Origin: Symsagittifera roscoffensis
Lineage: Eukaryota; Xenacoelomorpha; Acoela; Convolutidae
NCBI RefSeq assembly: GCF_963678635.1
Contig: NC_087062.1
Coordinates: 70,463,345-70,527,344 of the forward strand
DNA: 64,000 bases
Direction: 5' to 3'
The notes below the pieces were generated by a model. That model had not been told where the DNA came from and ran no database searches. It saw only the letters and a list, made by a program, of their open reading frames with translations. The first letter of the stretch is position 1; each line of letters begins with the position of its first letter. Both the position numbers and the translations under genes were made by a program. This document shows, one piece after another, positions 9,460 through 23,400 of the stretch.

Positions 9460-12400
9460 ATAAAACCTATGTTTAATTGACTTAATCCTCTGTCCCATGT
9501 TTTGCCACTTTTACCTGTCTATGAACCCAACGATATCTTTACACATGTTGAAGCCTTCTTTTTTAAAGAGCTCTAACTTTTTTTCGTTTTTTTTTGAAAT
9601 GCTTTTATCCTCTTTTTAAAAGAAAAACACGCTCAAAAAATTGATTCTGCGGATTTCGTTTTTACTTTTTTCTAAATAAAACTGCAACGGTTTCCTTTTT
9701 AGTTAAAAGAGATCTCTTTTTTTTTCAAAAAAAAGATTTCCTCAAAAATCCTTTAGCTTCGCTGTCTGAAAAGACTCCCTCTTGCTCTGCAGGTGTTATG
9801 GAGGCTTTCGTGTCATGGAACTGCTAGTAGAAGCAGTAACTGTAGACTCAACAAACTCGAGAAAAATTGAGTGATCCGGCAACGAGCGTCTACGACTAGC
9901 GAGGTTTCCGAAGGATCTGTACTGTTAGAGGTTGTCTTTGGTGGCCTTTCGTTTAAGGTCTGTGGAATTGTTACTAAAAACTGAAACTATTGTATTCTAA
10001 TTTCAATTCATCTTTTTTTTTCAAAAAATCGTAAGTCTTTCTTAAAGTAGGTGATTTTTCTGTCCCATGTTTAGGCCATTTTTACATGGTTATTAATGAT
10101 ATCTCTACATGTTGAAAGATTCTGCATCAATTCTTTTTCTAGCAAAGTCTTTCTAATTCTTTTTTAACCAAGACTGAAATGTTGAACGATATGCTGAAAC
10201 ATTCTATGCCCTAAACATTGAAACATGAGAAAAAGCCAGACTGCTCACGAATTGCCACTGATCAGGCCAGAAACAACTTTAAAAAACTGTCAGTTTTTAA
10301 ACCATAATCCGGGCTATTATGGGCGATTTTGAGGCTTGGTAAATATTTGGGATTCCAAGACCCCATGCAGCAAACAACAGCTCATGCAGCAGCAACCAAT
10401 GAACAGTTTGAAAACGTGCTTCAGATTCCAGAACAACATTGAAGCCCGAAATCAAGAGTTTTATTTAAAACTATTGCATACTCCATTTCGCTTTTCACTT
10501 TGTGCTTCAATGATTTTTTCTGGAATCTGAAACCCGTCTTGAAATCCTCACTGGCTTCTGCTGCATGAGCTTTTGATTTTCCACTGTCTGAAAAGCCTTC
10601 ATCTTGTTCCGTTGGTGTTAAGGAGGCTTTCGTGACATAGCACCGCTAGTAGAAGCAGTAACTGTAGACTCAACAAACTCGAGAAAAGATGAGTGATCCG
10701 CCAACGAGCGTCTACGACTAGCGAGGTTTCGGAAGGATGTGTACTGTTAGAGGTTGTCTTTGGTGGCCTTTCGTTTAAGGTCTGAGGAATTGTTAGTAAA
10801 AACTGAATTTATTGTATTCTAATTTCATTTCATCTTTTTTTTCAAAAAATCGTAATTCTTTCTTAAAGTAGGTGATTATTCTGTCCCATGTTTAGGCCAT
10901 TTTTAAATGGTTATTAATGATATCTCTACATGTTGAAAGAATCTGCATCAATTCTTTTTCTAGCAAAGTCTTTTTAATTCTTTTTTAACCAAGACTGAAA
11001 TGTTGAACCATATGCTGAAACATTCTATGCCCTAAACATTGAAACATGTGAAAAAACCAGACTGCTCAGGAATTGCCACTGATCAGGCCAGAAACAACTT
11101 AAAAAAACTGTCAGTTTTTAAACCATAATCCGGGCTATTATGGGCGATTTTGAGGCTTGGTAAATATTTGGGATTCCAAGACCCCATGCAGCAAACAACA
11201 GCTCATGCAGCAGCAACCAATGAACAATTTGAAAACGGGCTTCAGATTCCAGAACAACATTGAAGCCCGAAATCAAGAGTTTTATTTAAAATTATTGCAC
11301 ACTCCATTTCGCTCTTCACTTTGGGCTTCAATTTTTTTTCTGGAATCTGAAACCCGTCTTGAAATTGTTCACTGGCTATCTTGCTTCGTTGGTGTTAAGG
11401 AGGCTTTCGTGACAGAGCACCGCTAGTAGAAGCAGTAACTGTAGACTCAACAAACTCGAGAAAAGTTGAGTGTTCCGGCAACGAGCGTCTACGACTAGCG
11501 AGGTTTCCGAAGGATGTGTACTGTGAGAGGTTGTTTTTGGTGGCCTTTCATTTAAGGTCTGTGGAATTGTTATTAAACCCTGAATTTATTGTATTCTAAT
11601 TACAATTCATCTTTTTTTTCTCCAAAAAATCGTAATTCTTTCTTGAAGTAGGTGATTCTTCTGTCCCATGTTTAGGCCATTTTTACATGGTTATTAATGA
11701 TATCTCAACATATTGAAAGATTCTGCATCCATTCTTTTTCTAGCAAAGTCTTTCTAAATCTTTTCTAAAGAGTTCTAACTTTTTTTTTCGTTTTTTTTAA
11801 AGTGCTTTCTTCCTCTTTTTAAAAGAAAAACACGCTCAAAATACTGATTCTGCGGATTTAGTTTTTTATAAATAACAGCAACGTTTTACTTTTTAGTTAG
11901 AAAAGATCTTATTTTTTGTCTTCAAAAGGTTACCTCAAAAATCCGCTATGTAAATTATGTAAATATTATATTTTCTTTCTGGTTGAATTTTTCAACTTCA
12001 AGAAACGGACACGTAATTTTTTTATAAATTAATTTTTACTGATTTCAAATTGATTTTCTAAAAAAAGCATTTCGAAGTTCCAGGTTTATTCGCTCTAATC
12101 AAACGAGCTTCAAATTATTTTTCTTGGTGTTTTAACTTTTTAGAAAATTCAGCATTTGATCGCTAGTCACGCTTGAAAATTAGAGCAAACCGGATTTAAA
12201 AAGACGTGAAAACCAAGACTGAAATGTTGAACGATATGCTGAAACATTCTATGCCCTAAACATGGAAACATGTGAAAAAACCAGACTGCTCAGGAATTGC
12301 CACTGATCAGGCCAGAAACAACTTAAAAAAACTGTCAGTTTTTAAACGATAATCCGGGCTATTATGGGCGATTTTGAGGCTTGGTAAATATGGGGGATTC

Positions 12401-15400
12401 CAAGACCTCATGCAGCAAACAACAGCTCATGCAGCAGCAACCAATGAACATTTTGAAAACGTGCTTCAGATTCCAGAACAACATTGAAGCCCGAAATCAA
12501 GAGTTTTCTTTAAAATTATTGCATACTCCAATTCGCTCTTCACTTTGGGCTTCAATGATTTTTTCTGGAATCTGAAACCCGTCTTGAAATCCCCACTGGC
12601 TTCTGCTGCATGAGCTGTTGATTTTCCACTGTCTGAAAAGCCTTTATCTTGCTCCGTTGGTGTTAAGGAGGCTTTCGTGACATAGCACCGCTAGTAGAAT
12701 AAGTAACTGTAGACTCAACAAACTCGAGAAAAGTTGAGTGATCCGGCAACGAGCGTCTACGACTAGCGAGGTTTCGGAAGGATGTGTACTGTTAGAGGTT
12801 GTCTTTGGTGGCCTTTCATTTAAGGTCTGTGGAATTGTTATTAAACCCTGAATTTATTGTATTCTAATTTCAATTCAACTTTTTTTTCAAAAAATCGCAA
12901 TTCTTTCTTAAAGTAGGCGATTCTTCTGTCCCATGTTTAGGCCATTTTTACATGGTTATCAATAATATCTCTACATATTGAAAGATTCTGCATCCATTCT
13001 TTTTCTAGCAAAGTCTTTCTAATTCTTTTCTAAAGAGTTCTAACTTTTTTTAGTTTTTTTTTAAAGTGCTTTTTTCCTCTTTTTAAAAGAAAAACACGCT
13101 CAAAATACTGATTCTGCGGATTTAGTTTTTTCTAAATAACAGCAACGTTTTACTTTTTAGTTAGAAAAGATCTTATTTTTTGTCTTCAAAAGGTTACCTC
13201 AAAAATCCGCTATGTAAAATCCTGTGCTATATTATATGTTCTTTCTGGTTGAATTTTTCAACTTCAACTTCAAGAAACGGACACGTAACTTTTTTTGAAT
13301 TAATTTTTATTGATTTCAAATTGATTTTCTAAAAAAAGCATTTCGAAGTTCCAGGTTCATTCGCTCTAATCAAACGAGCTCCAAAGTATTTTTCTTGGTG
13401 TTTTAACTTTTTAGAAAATTCAGCACTTGATCGCTAGTCACGCTTGAAAATTAGAGCAAACCGGATTTAAAGACGTGAAAACCAAGAGTGAAATGTTGAA
13501 CGATATGCTGAAACATTCTATGCCCTAAACATTGAAACATGAGAAAAAGCCATACTGCTCAGGAAATGCCACTGATCAGGTCAGAAACAACTTTAAAAAC
13601 CTGTCAGTATTTAAACCATAATCCGGGCTATTATGGGCGATTTTGAGGTTTGGTAAATATTGGTGATTCCATGACCTCATGCAGCAAACAACAGCTCATA
13701 GAGCAGCAACCAATGAACAATTTGAAAACGTGGTTCAGATTCCAGAACAACATTGAAGCCCGAAATCATGAGTTTTATTTAAAATTATTGCACACTCCAT
13801 TTCGCTCTTCACTTTGGGCTTCAATTTTTTTTCTGGAATCTGAAACCCGTCTTGAAATTGTTCACTGGCTATCTTGCTTCGTTGGTGTTAAGGAGGCTTT
13901 CGTGACAGAGCACCGCTAGTAGAAGCAGTAACTGTAGACTCAACAAACTCGAGAAAAGTTGAGTGTTCCGGCAACGAGCGTCTACGACTAGCGAGGTTTC
14001 CGAAAGATGTGTACTGTTAGAGGTTGTTTTTGGTGGCCTTTCATTTAAGGTCTGTGGAATTGTTATTAAACCCTGAATTTATTGTATTCTAATTTCAATT
14101 CATCTTTTTTTTTCCCAAAAAATCGTAATTCTTTCTTGAAGTAGGTGATTCTTCTGTCCCATGTTTAGGCCATTTTTACATGGTTATTAATGATATCTCA
14201 ACATATTGAAAGATTCTGCATCCATTCTTTTTCTAGAAAAGTCTTTCTAATTCTTTTCTAAAGAGTTCTAACTTTTTTTCGTTTTTTTTTAAAGTGCTTT
14301 TTTCCTCTTTTTAAAAGAAAAACACGCTCAAAAAATTGATTCTGCGGATTTCGTTTTTACTTTTTTCTAAATAAAACTGCAACGGTTCCCTTTTTAGTTA
14401 AAAGAGATCTCTTTTTTTCAAAAAAAGATTTCCTCAATAAAATCCTTTAGCTGTCTGAAAAGCTCATGCAGCAGCAACCTTTTCAGTTCTTCGCTGTCTG
14501 AAAAGCCTCCCTCTTGCTCTGCTGGTGTTATGGAGGCTTTCGTACCATGGAACTGCTAGTAGAAGCAGTAACTGTAGACTCAACAAACTGGAGAAAAATT
14601 GAGTGATCCGGCAACGAGCGTCTACGACTAGCGAGGTTTCCGAAGGATCTGTACTGTTAGAGGTTGTCTTTGGTGGTCTTTTGTTTAAGGTCTGTGGAAT
14701 TGTTAGTAAAAACTGAAACTATTGTATTCTAATTTCAATTCATCTTTTTTTTCAAAAAAATCGTAAGTCTTTCTTAAAGTAGGTGATTTTTCTGTCCCAT
14801 GTTTAGGCCATTTTTACATGGTTATTAATGATATCCCTACATGTTGAAAGATTCTGCATCAATTCTTTTTCTAGCAAAGTCTTTCTAATTCTTTTTTAAC
14901 CAAGACTGAAATGTTGAACGATATGCTGAAACATTCTATGCCCTAAACAATGAAACATGAGAAAAAGCCAGACTGCTCACGAATTGCCACTGATCAGGCC
15001 AGAAACAACTTTAAAAAACTGTCAGTTTTTAAACCATAATCCGGGCTATTATGGGCGATTTTGAGTCTTGGTAAATATTTGGGATTCCAAGACCCCATGC
15101 AGCAAACAACAGCTCATGCAGCAGCAACCAATGAACAATTTGAAAACGTGCTTCAGATTCCAGAACAACATTGAAGCCCGAAATCAAGAGTTTTATTTAA
15201 AATTATTGCATACTCCATTTCGCTCTTCACTTTGTGCTTCAATGATTGTTCTGGAATCTGAACCCGTCTTGAAATCCTCACTGGCTTCTGCTGCATGAGC
15301 TGTTGATTTTCCATTGTCTGAATAGCCTTTATCTTGCTCCGTTGGTGTTAAGGAGGCTTTCGTGACATAGCACCACTAGTAGAAGCAGTAACTGTAGACT

Positions 15401-18400
15401 CAACAAACTCGAGAAAAATTGAGTGATCCGGCAACGAGCGTCTACGACTAGCGAGGTTTCGGAAGGATGTGTACTGTTAGAGGTTGTCTTTGGTGGCCTT
15501 TCGTTTAAGGTCTGAGGAATTGTTAGTAAAAACTGAATTTATTGTATTCTAATTTCAATTCATCTTTTTTTTCAAAAAATCGTAATTCTTTCTTAAAGTA
15601 GGTGATTATTCTGTCCCATGTTTAGGCCATTTTTACATGGTTATTAATGATATCTCTACATGTTGAAAGATTCTGCATCAATTCTTTTTCTGGCAAAGTC
15701 TTTCTAATTCTTTTTTAACCAAGACTGAAATGTTGAACCATATGCTGAAACATTCTATGCCCTAAACATTGAAACATGTGAAAAAACCAGACTGCTCAGG
15801 AATTGCCACTGATCAGGCCAGAAACAACTTAAAAAAACTGTCAGTTTTTAAACCATAATCCGGGCTATTATGGGCGATTTTGAGGCTTGGTAAATATTTG
15901 GGATTCCAAGACCCCATGCAGCAAACAACAGCTCATGCAGCAGCAACCAATGAACAGTTTGAAAACGTGCTTCAGATTCCAGAACAACATTGAAGCCCGA
16001 AATCAAGAGTTTTATTTAAAATTATTGCATACTCCATTTCGCTCTTCACTTTGTGCTTCAATGATTGTTCTGGAATCTGAACCTGTCTTGAAATCCTCAC
16101 TGGCTTCTGCTGCATGAGCTGTTGATTTTCCATTGTCTGAAAAGCCTTTATCTTGCTCCGTTGGTGTTAAGGAGGCTTTCGTGACATAGCACCACTAGTA
16201 GAAGCAGTAACTGTAGACTCAACAAACTCGAGAAAAATTGAGTGATCCGGCAACGAGCGTCTACGACTAGCGAGGTTTCGGAAGGATGTGTACTGTCACA
16301 GGTTGTCTTTGGTGGCCTTTCGTTTAAGGTCTGAGGAATTGTTAGTAAAAACTGAATTTATTGTATTCTAATTTCAATTCATCTTTTTTTTCAAAAAATC
16401 GTAATTCTTTCTTAAAGTAGGTGATTATTCTGTCCCATGTTTAGGCCATTTTTACATGGTTATTAATGATATCTCTACATGTTGAAAGATTCTGCATCAA
16501 TTCTTTTTCTAGCAAAGTCTTTCTAATTCTTTTTTAACCAAGACTGAAATGTTGAACCATATGCTGAAACATTCTATGCCCTAAACATTGAAACATGTGA
16601 AAAAACCAGACTGCTCAGGAATTGCCACTGATCAGGCCAGAAACAACTTAAAAAAACTGTCAGTTTTTAAACCATAATCCGGGCTATTATGGGCGATTTT
16701 GAGGCTTGGTAAATATTTGGGATTCCAAGACCCCATGCAGCAAACAACAGCTCATGCAGCAGCAACCAATGAACAATTTGAAAACGGGCTTCAGATTCCA
16801 GAACAACATTGAAGCCCGAAATCAAGAGTTTTATTTAAAATTATTGCATACTCCATTTCGCTCTTCACTTTGGGCTTCAATTTTTTTTTTCTGGAATCTG
16901 AAACCCGTCTTGAAATTGTTCACTGGCTACTGCTGCATGAGCTGTTGATTTTCCGCGGTCTGAAAAGCTTTTATCTTGCTCCGTTCGTGTTAAGGAGGCT
17001 TTCGTGACATAGCACCGCTAGTAGAAGCAGTAACTGTAGACTCAACAAACTCGAGAAAAGTTGAGTGTTCCGGCAACGAGCGTCTACGAATAGCGAGGTT
17101 TCCGAAGGATGTGTACTGTTAGAGGTTGTTTTTGGTAGCCTTTCATTTAAGGTCTGTGGAATTGTTATTAAACCCTGAATTTATTGTATTCTAATTTCAA
17201 TTCATCTTTTTTTTTCCAAAAAATCGTAATTCTTTCTTGAAGTAGGTGATTCTTCTGTCCCATGTTTAGGCCATTTTTACATGGTTATTAATGATATCTC
17301 AACATATTGAAAGATTCTGCATCCATTCTTTTTCTAGCAAAGTCTTTCTAATTCTTTTCTATAGAGTTCTAACTTTTTTTCGTTTTTTTTAAAGTGCTTT
17401 AAAGTGCTTTTTTCCTCTTTTTAAAATAAAAACACGCTCAAAATACTGATTCTTCGGATTTAGTTTATTCTAAATAACATCAACGTTTTACTTTTTAGTT
17501 AGAAAAGATCTTATTTTTTGTCTTCAAAAGGTTACCTCAAAAATCCGCTATGTAAATTATGTAAATATTATATGTTCTTTCTGGTTGAATTTTTCAACTT
17601 CAACTTCAAGAAACGGACACGTAATTGTTTTATAAATTAATTTTTATTGATTTCAAATTGATTTTCTAAAAAAAGCATTTCGAAGTTCCAGGTTTATTCG
17701 CTCTAATCAAACGAGCTTCAAATTATTTTTCTTGGTGTTTTAACTTTTTAGAAAATTCAGCACTTGATCGCTAGTCACGCTTGAAAATTAGAGCAAACCG
17801 GATTTAAAAAGGCGTGAAAACCAAGACTGAAATGTTGAACGATATGCTGAAACATTCTATGCCCTAAACATGGAAACATGTGAAAAAACCAGACTGCTCA
17901 GGAATTGCCACTGATCAGGCCAGAAACAACTTGAAAAAACTGTCAGTTTTTAAACGATAATCCGGGCTATTATGGGCGATTTTGAGGCTTGGTAAATATT
18001 GGGGATTCCAAGACCTCATGCAGCAAACAACAGCTCATGCAGCAGCAACCAATGAACAATTTGAAAACGTGCTTCAGATTCCAGAACAACATTGAAGCCC
18101 GAAATCAAGAGTTTTCTTTAAAATTATTGCATACTCAATTTCGCTCTTCACTTTGGGCTTCAATGTTTTTTCTGGAATCTGAAACCCGTCTTGAAATTGT
18201 TCACTGGCTTCTGCTGCATGAGCTCTTGATTTTCCTCTGTCTGAAAAGCCTTTATCTTGCTCCGTTGGTGTTAACTGTAGACTCAACAAACTCGAGAAAA
18301 GTTGAGTGATCCGGCAACGAGCGTCTACGACTAGCGAGGTTTCCGAAGGATGTGTACTATTAGAGGTTGTTTTTGGTGGCCTTTCATTTAAGGTCTGTGG

Positions 18401-20487
18401 AATTGTTATTAAACCCTGAATTTATTGTATTCTAATTTCAATTCATCTTTTTTTTTCAAAAAATCGCAATTCTTTCTTAAAGTAGGTGATTCTTCTATCC
18501 CATGTTTAGGCCATTTTACATGGTTATTAATAATATCTCTACATATTGAAAGATTCTGCATCCATTCTTTTTCTAGCAAAGTCTTTCTAATTCTTTTCTA
18601 AAGAGTTATAACTTTTTTTCGTTTTTTTTAAAGTGCTTTTTTCCTCTTTTTAAAAGAAAAACACGCTCAAAAAACTGATTCTGCGGATTTAGTTTTTTCT
18701 AAATAACAGCAACGTTTTACTTTTTAGATTGAAAAGATCTTATTTTTTGTCTTCGAAAGGTTACCTCAAAAATCCGCTATGTAAAATCTTGTGCTATATT
18801 ATATGTTCTTTCTGGTTGAATTTTTCAACTTCAACTTCAAGAAACAGCACGTAATTTTTTTATAAATTAAATTTTATTGATTTCAAATTGATTTTCTAGA
18901 AAAGCATTTCGAAGTTCCAGGTTTATTCGCTCTAATCAAATGAGCTTCAAATTATTTTTCTTGGTGTTTTAACTTTTTAGAAAATTCAGCACTTGATCGC
19001 TAGTCACGCTTGAAAATTAGAGCAAACCGGATTTAAAAAGACGTGAAAACCAAGACTGAAATGTTGAACGATATGCTGAAACATTCTATGCCCTAAACAT
19101 GGAAACATGTGAAAAAACCAGACTGCTCAGGAATTGCCACTGATCAGGCCAGAAACAACTTGAAAAAACTGTCAGTTTTTAAACGATAATCCGGGCTATT
19201 ATGGGCGATTTTGAGGCTTGGTAAATATTGGGGATTCCAAGACCTCATGCAGCAAACAACAGCTCATGCAGCAGCAACCAATGAACAATTTGAAAACGTG
19301 CTTCAGATTCCAGAACAACATTGAAGCCCGAAATCAAGAGTTTTCTTTAAAATTATTGCATACTCCATTTCGCTCTTCACTTTGGGCTTCAATGTTTTTT
19401 TCTGGAATCTGAAACCCGTCTTGAAATTGTTCACTGGCTTCTGCTGCATGAGCTCTTGATTTTCCTCTGTCTGAAAAGCCTTTATCTTGCTCCGTTGGTG
19501 TTAAGGAGGCTTTCGTGACATAGCACCGCTAGTAGAAGCAGTAACTGTAGACTCAACAAACTCGAGAAAAGTTGAGTGATCCGGCAACGAGCGTCTACGA
19601 CTAGCGAGGTTTCCGAAGGATGTGTACTATTAGAGGTTGTTTTTGGTGGCCTTTCATTTAAGGTCTGTGGAATTGTTATTAAACCCTGAATTTATTGTAT
19701 TCTAATTTCAATTCATCTTTTTTTTTCAAAAAATCGCAATTCTTTCTTAAAGTAGGTGATTCTTCTATCCCATGTTTAGGCCATTTTACATGGTTATTAA
19801 TAAAATCTCTACATATTGAAAGATTCTGCATCCATTCTTTTTCTAGCAAAGTCTTTCTAATTCTTTTCTAAAGAGTTATAACTTTTTTTCGTTTTTTTTA
19901 AAGTGCTTTTTTCCTCTTTTTAAAAGAAAAACAGGCTCAAAATACTGATTCTGCGGATTTAGTTTTTTCTAAATAACAGCAAAGTTTTACTTTTTAGTTT
20001 GAAAAGATCTTATTTTTTTGTCTTCGAAAGGTTACCTCAAAAATCCGCTATGTAAAATCCTGTGCTATATTATATGTTCTTTCTGGTTGAATTTTTCAAC
20101 TTCAACTTCAAGAAACAGCACGTAATTTTTTATAAATTAAATTTTATTGATTTCAAATTGATTTTCTAGAAAAGCATTTCCAAGTTCCAGGTTTATTCGC
20201 TCTAATCAAACGAGCTTCAAATTATTTTTCTTGGTGTTTTAACTTTTTAGAAAATTCAGCACTTGATCGCTAGTCACGCTTGAAAATTAGAGCAAACCGG
20301 ATTTAAAAAGACGTGAAAACCAAGAGTGAAATGTTGAACGATATGCTGAAACAATCTATGCCCTAAACATTGAAACATGTGAAAAAACCAGACTGCTCAC
20401 GAATTGCCACTGATCAGGCCAGAAACAACTTAAAAAAACTGTCAGTTTTTAAACCATAATCCGGGCTATTATGGGCGATTTTGAGGC

Positions 20488-23400
20488 TTGGTAAATATTG
20501 AGGATTCCAAGACCTCATGCAGCAAACAACAGCTCATGCAGCAGCAACCAATGAACAATTTGAAAACGTGCTTCAGATTCCAGAACAACATTGAAGCCCG
20601 AAATCAAGAGTTTTCTTTAAAATTATTGCATACTCCATTTCGCTCTTCACTTTGGGCTTCAATGATTTTTTCTGGAATCTGAAACCCGTCTTGAAATCCT
20701 CACTGGCTTCTGCTGCATGGGCTGTTGATTTTCCACTGTCTGAAAAGCCTTTATCTTGCTCCGTTGGTGTTAAGGAGGCTTTCGTGACATAGCACCGCGA
20801 GTAGAAGCAGTAACTGTAGACTCAACAAACTCGAAAAAAGTTGAGTGATCCGGCAACGAGCGTCTACGACTAGCGAGGTTTCGGAAGGATGTGTACTGTT
20901 AGAGGTTGTCTTTGGTGGCCTTTCATTTAAGGTCTGTGGAATTGTTATTAAAAACTGAAACTATTGTATTCTAATTTCAATTCATCTTTTTTTTTCCAAA
21001 AAAATCGTAAGTCTTTCTTAAAGTAGGTGATTCTTCTGTCCCATGTTTAGGCCATTTTACATGGTTATTAATAATATCTCTACATATTGAAAGATTCTGC
21101 ATCAATTCTTTTTCTAGCAAAGTCTTTCTAATTATTTTTTAACCAAGACTGAAATGTTGAACCATATGCTGAAACATTCTATGCCCTAAACATTGAAACA
21201 TGTGAAAAAACCAGACTGCTCACGAATTGCCACTGATCAGGTCAGAAACAACTTAAAAAAACTGTCAGTTTTTAAACCATAATCCGGGCTATTATGGGCG
21301 ATTTTGAGGCTTGGTAAATTTTGAGGATTCCAAGACCTCATGCAGCAAACAACAGCTCATGCAGCAGCAACCAATGAACAATTTGAAAACGTGCTTCAGA
21401 TTCCAGAACAACATTGAAGCCCGAAATCAAGAGTTTTCTTTAAAATTATTGCATACTCCATTTCGCACTTCACTTTGGGCTTCAATGATTTTTTCTGGAA
21501 TCTGAAACCCGTCTTGAAATCCTCACTGGCTTCTGCTGCATGAGCTGTTGATTTTCCTTTGTCTGAAAAGCCTTTATCTTGCTCCGTTGGTGTTAAGGAG
21601 GCTTTCGTGACATAGCACCGCTAGTAGAAGCAGTAACTGTAGACTCAACAAACTCGAGAAAAGTTGAGTGATCCGGCAACGAGCGTCTACGACTAGCGAG
21701 GTTTCGGAAGGATGTGTACTGTTAGAGGTTGTCTTTGGTGGCCTTTCATTTAAGGTCTGTGGAATTGTTATTAAAAACTGAAACTATTGTATTCTAATTT
21801 CAATTCATCTTTTTTTTCAAAAAAATCGTAAGTCTTTCTTAAAGTAGGTGATTCTTCTGTCCCATGTTTAGGCCATTTTACATGGTTATTAATAATATCT
21901 CTATATATTGAAAGATTGTGCATCCATTCTTTTTCTAGCAAAGTCTTTCTAATTCTTTTCTAAAGAGTTATAACTTTTTTTCGTTTTTTTAAAGTGCTTT
22001 TTTCCTCTTTTTAAAAGAAAAACACGCTCAAAATACTGATTCTGCGGATTTAGTTTTTTCTAAATAACAGCAACGTTTTACTTTTTAGTTTGAAAAGATC
22101 TTATTTTTTGTCTTCGAAAGGTTACCTCAAAAATCCGCTATGTAAAATCCTGTGCTATATTATTATATGTTCTTTCTGGTTGAATTTTTCATTTTCAACT
22201 TCAAGAAACGGACACGTAACTTTTTTATAAATTAATTTTTACTGATTTCAAATTGATTTTCTAAAAAAAAGCATTTCGAAGTTCCAGGTTCATTCGCTCT
22301 AATCAAACGAGCTTCAAAGTATTTTTCTTGGTGTTTTAACTTTTTACAAAATTCAGCACTTGATCGCTAGTCACGCTTGAAAATTAGAGCAAACCGGATT
22401 TAAAGACGTGAAAACCAAGACTGAAATGTTGAACGATATGCTGAAACATTCTATGCCCTAAACATTGAAACATGAGAAAAAGCCATACTGCTCAGGAAAT
22501 GCCACTGATCAGGTCAGAAACAACTTTAAAAACTGTCAGTATTTAAATCATAATCCGGGCTATTATGGGCGATTTTGAGGCTTGGTAAATATTGGTGATT
22601 CCAAGACCTCATGCAGCAAACAACAGCTCATGCAGCAGCAATCAATGAACAATTTGAAAACGTGCTTCAGATTCCAGAACAACATTGAAGCCCGAAATCA
22701 AGAGTTTTCTTTAAAATTATTGCATACTCCATTTCGCTCTTCACTTTGGGCTTCAATGTTTTTTTTTCTGGAATCTGAAACCCGTCTTGAAATTGTTCAA
22801 TGGCTTCTGCTGCATGAGCTGTTGATTTTCCACTGTCTGAAAAGCCTTTATCTTGCTCCGTTGGTGTTAAGGAGGCTTTCGTGACATAGCACCGCTAGTA
22901 GAAGCAGTAACTGTAGACTCAACAAACTCGAGAAAAGTTGAGTGATCCGGCAACGAGCGTCTACGACTAGCGAGGTTTCGGAAGGATGTGTACTGTTAGA
23001 GGTTGTCTTTGGTGGCCTTTCATTTAAGGTCTGTGGAATTGTTATTAAAAACTGAAACTATTGTATTCTAATTTCAATTCATCTATTTTTTTTCAAAAAA
23101 ATCGTAAGTCTTTCTTAAAGTAGGTGATTCTTCTGTCCCATGTTTAGGCCATTTTACATGGTTATTAATAATATCTCTACATATTGAAAGATTCTGCATC
23201 AATTCTTTTTCTAGCAAAGTCTTTCTAATTATTTTTTAACCAAGACTGAAATGTTGAACCATATGCTGAAACATTCTATGCCCTAAACATTGAAACATGT
23301 GAAAAAACCAGACTGCTCACGAATTGCCACTGATCAGGCCAGAAACAACTTAAAAAAACTGTCAGTTTTTAAACCATAATCCGGGCTATTATGGGCGATT

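Noticed and set aside
9206-9498. Frames across the N gap
   Set aside because: They are translations of Ns.
9900-9960. Satellite CGAGCGTCTACGACTAGCGAGG segment as an RNA gene (5S, SL RNA, snRNA)
   Set aside because: It lacks 5S internal boxes, a spliced-leader donor and Sm site.
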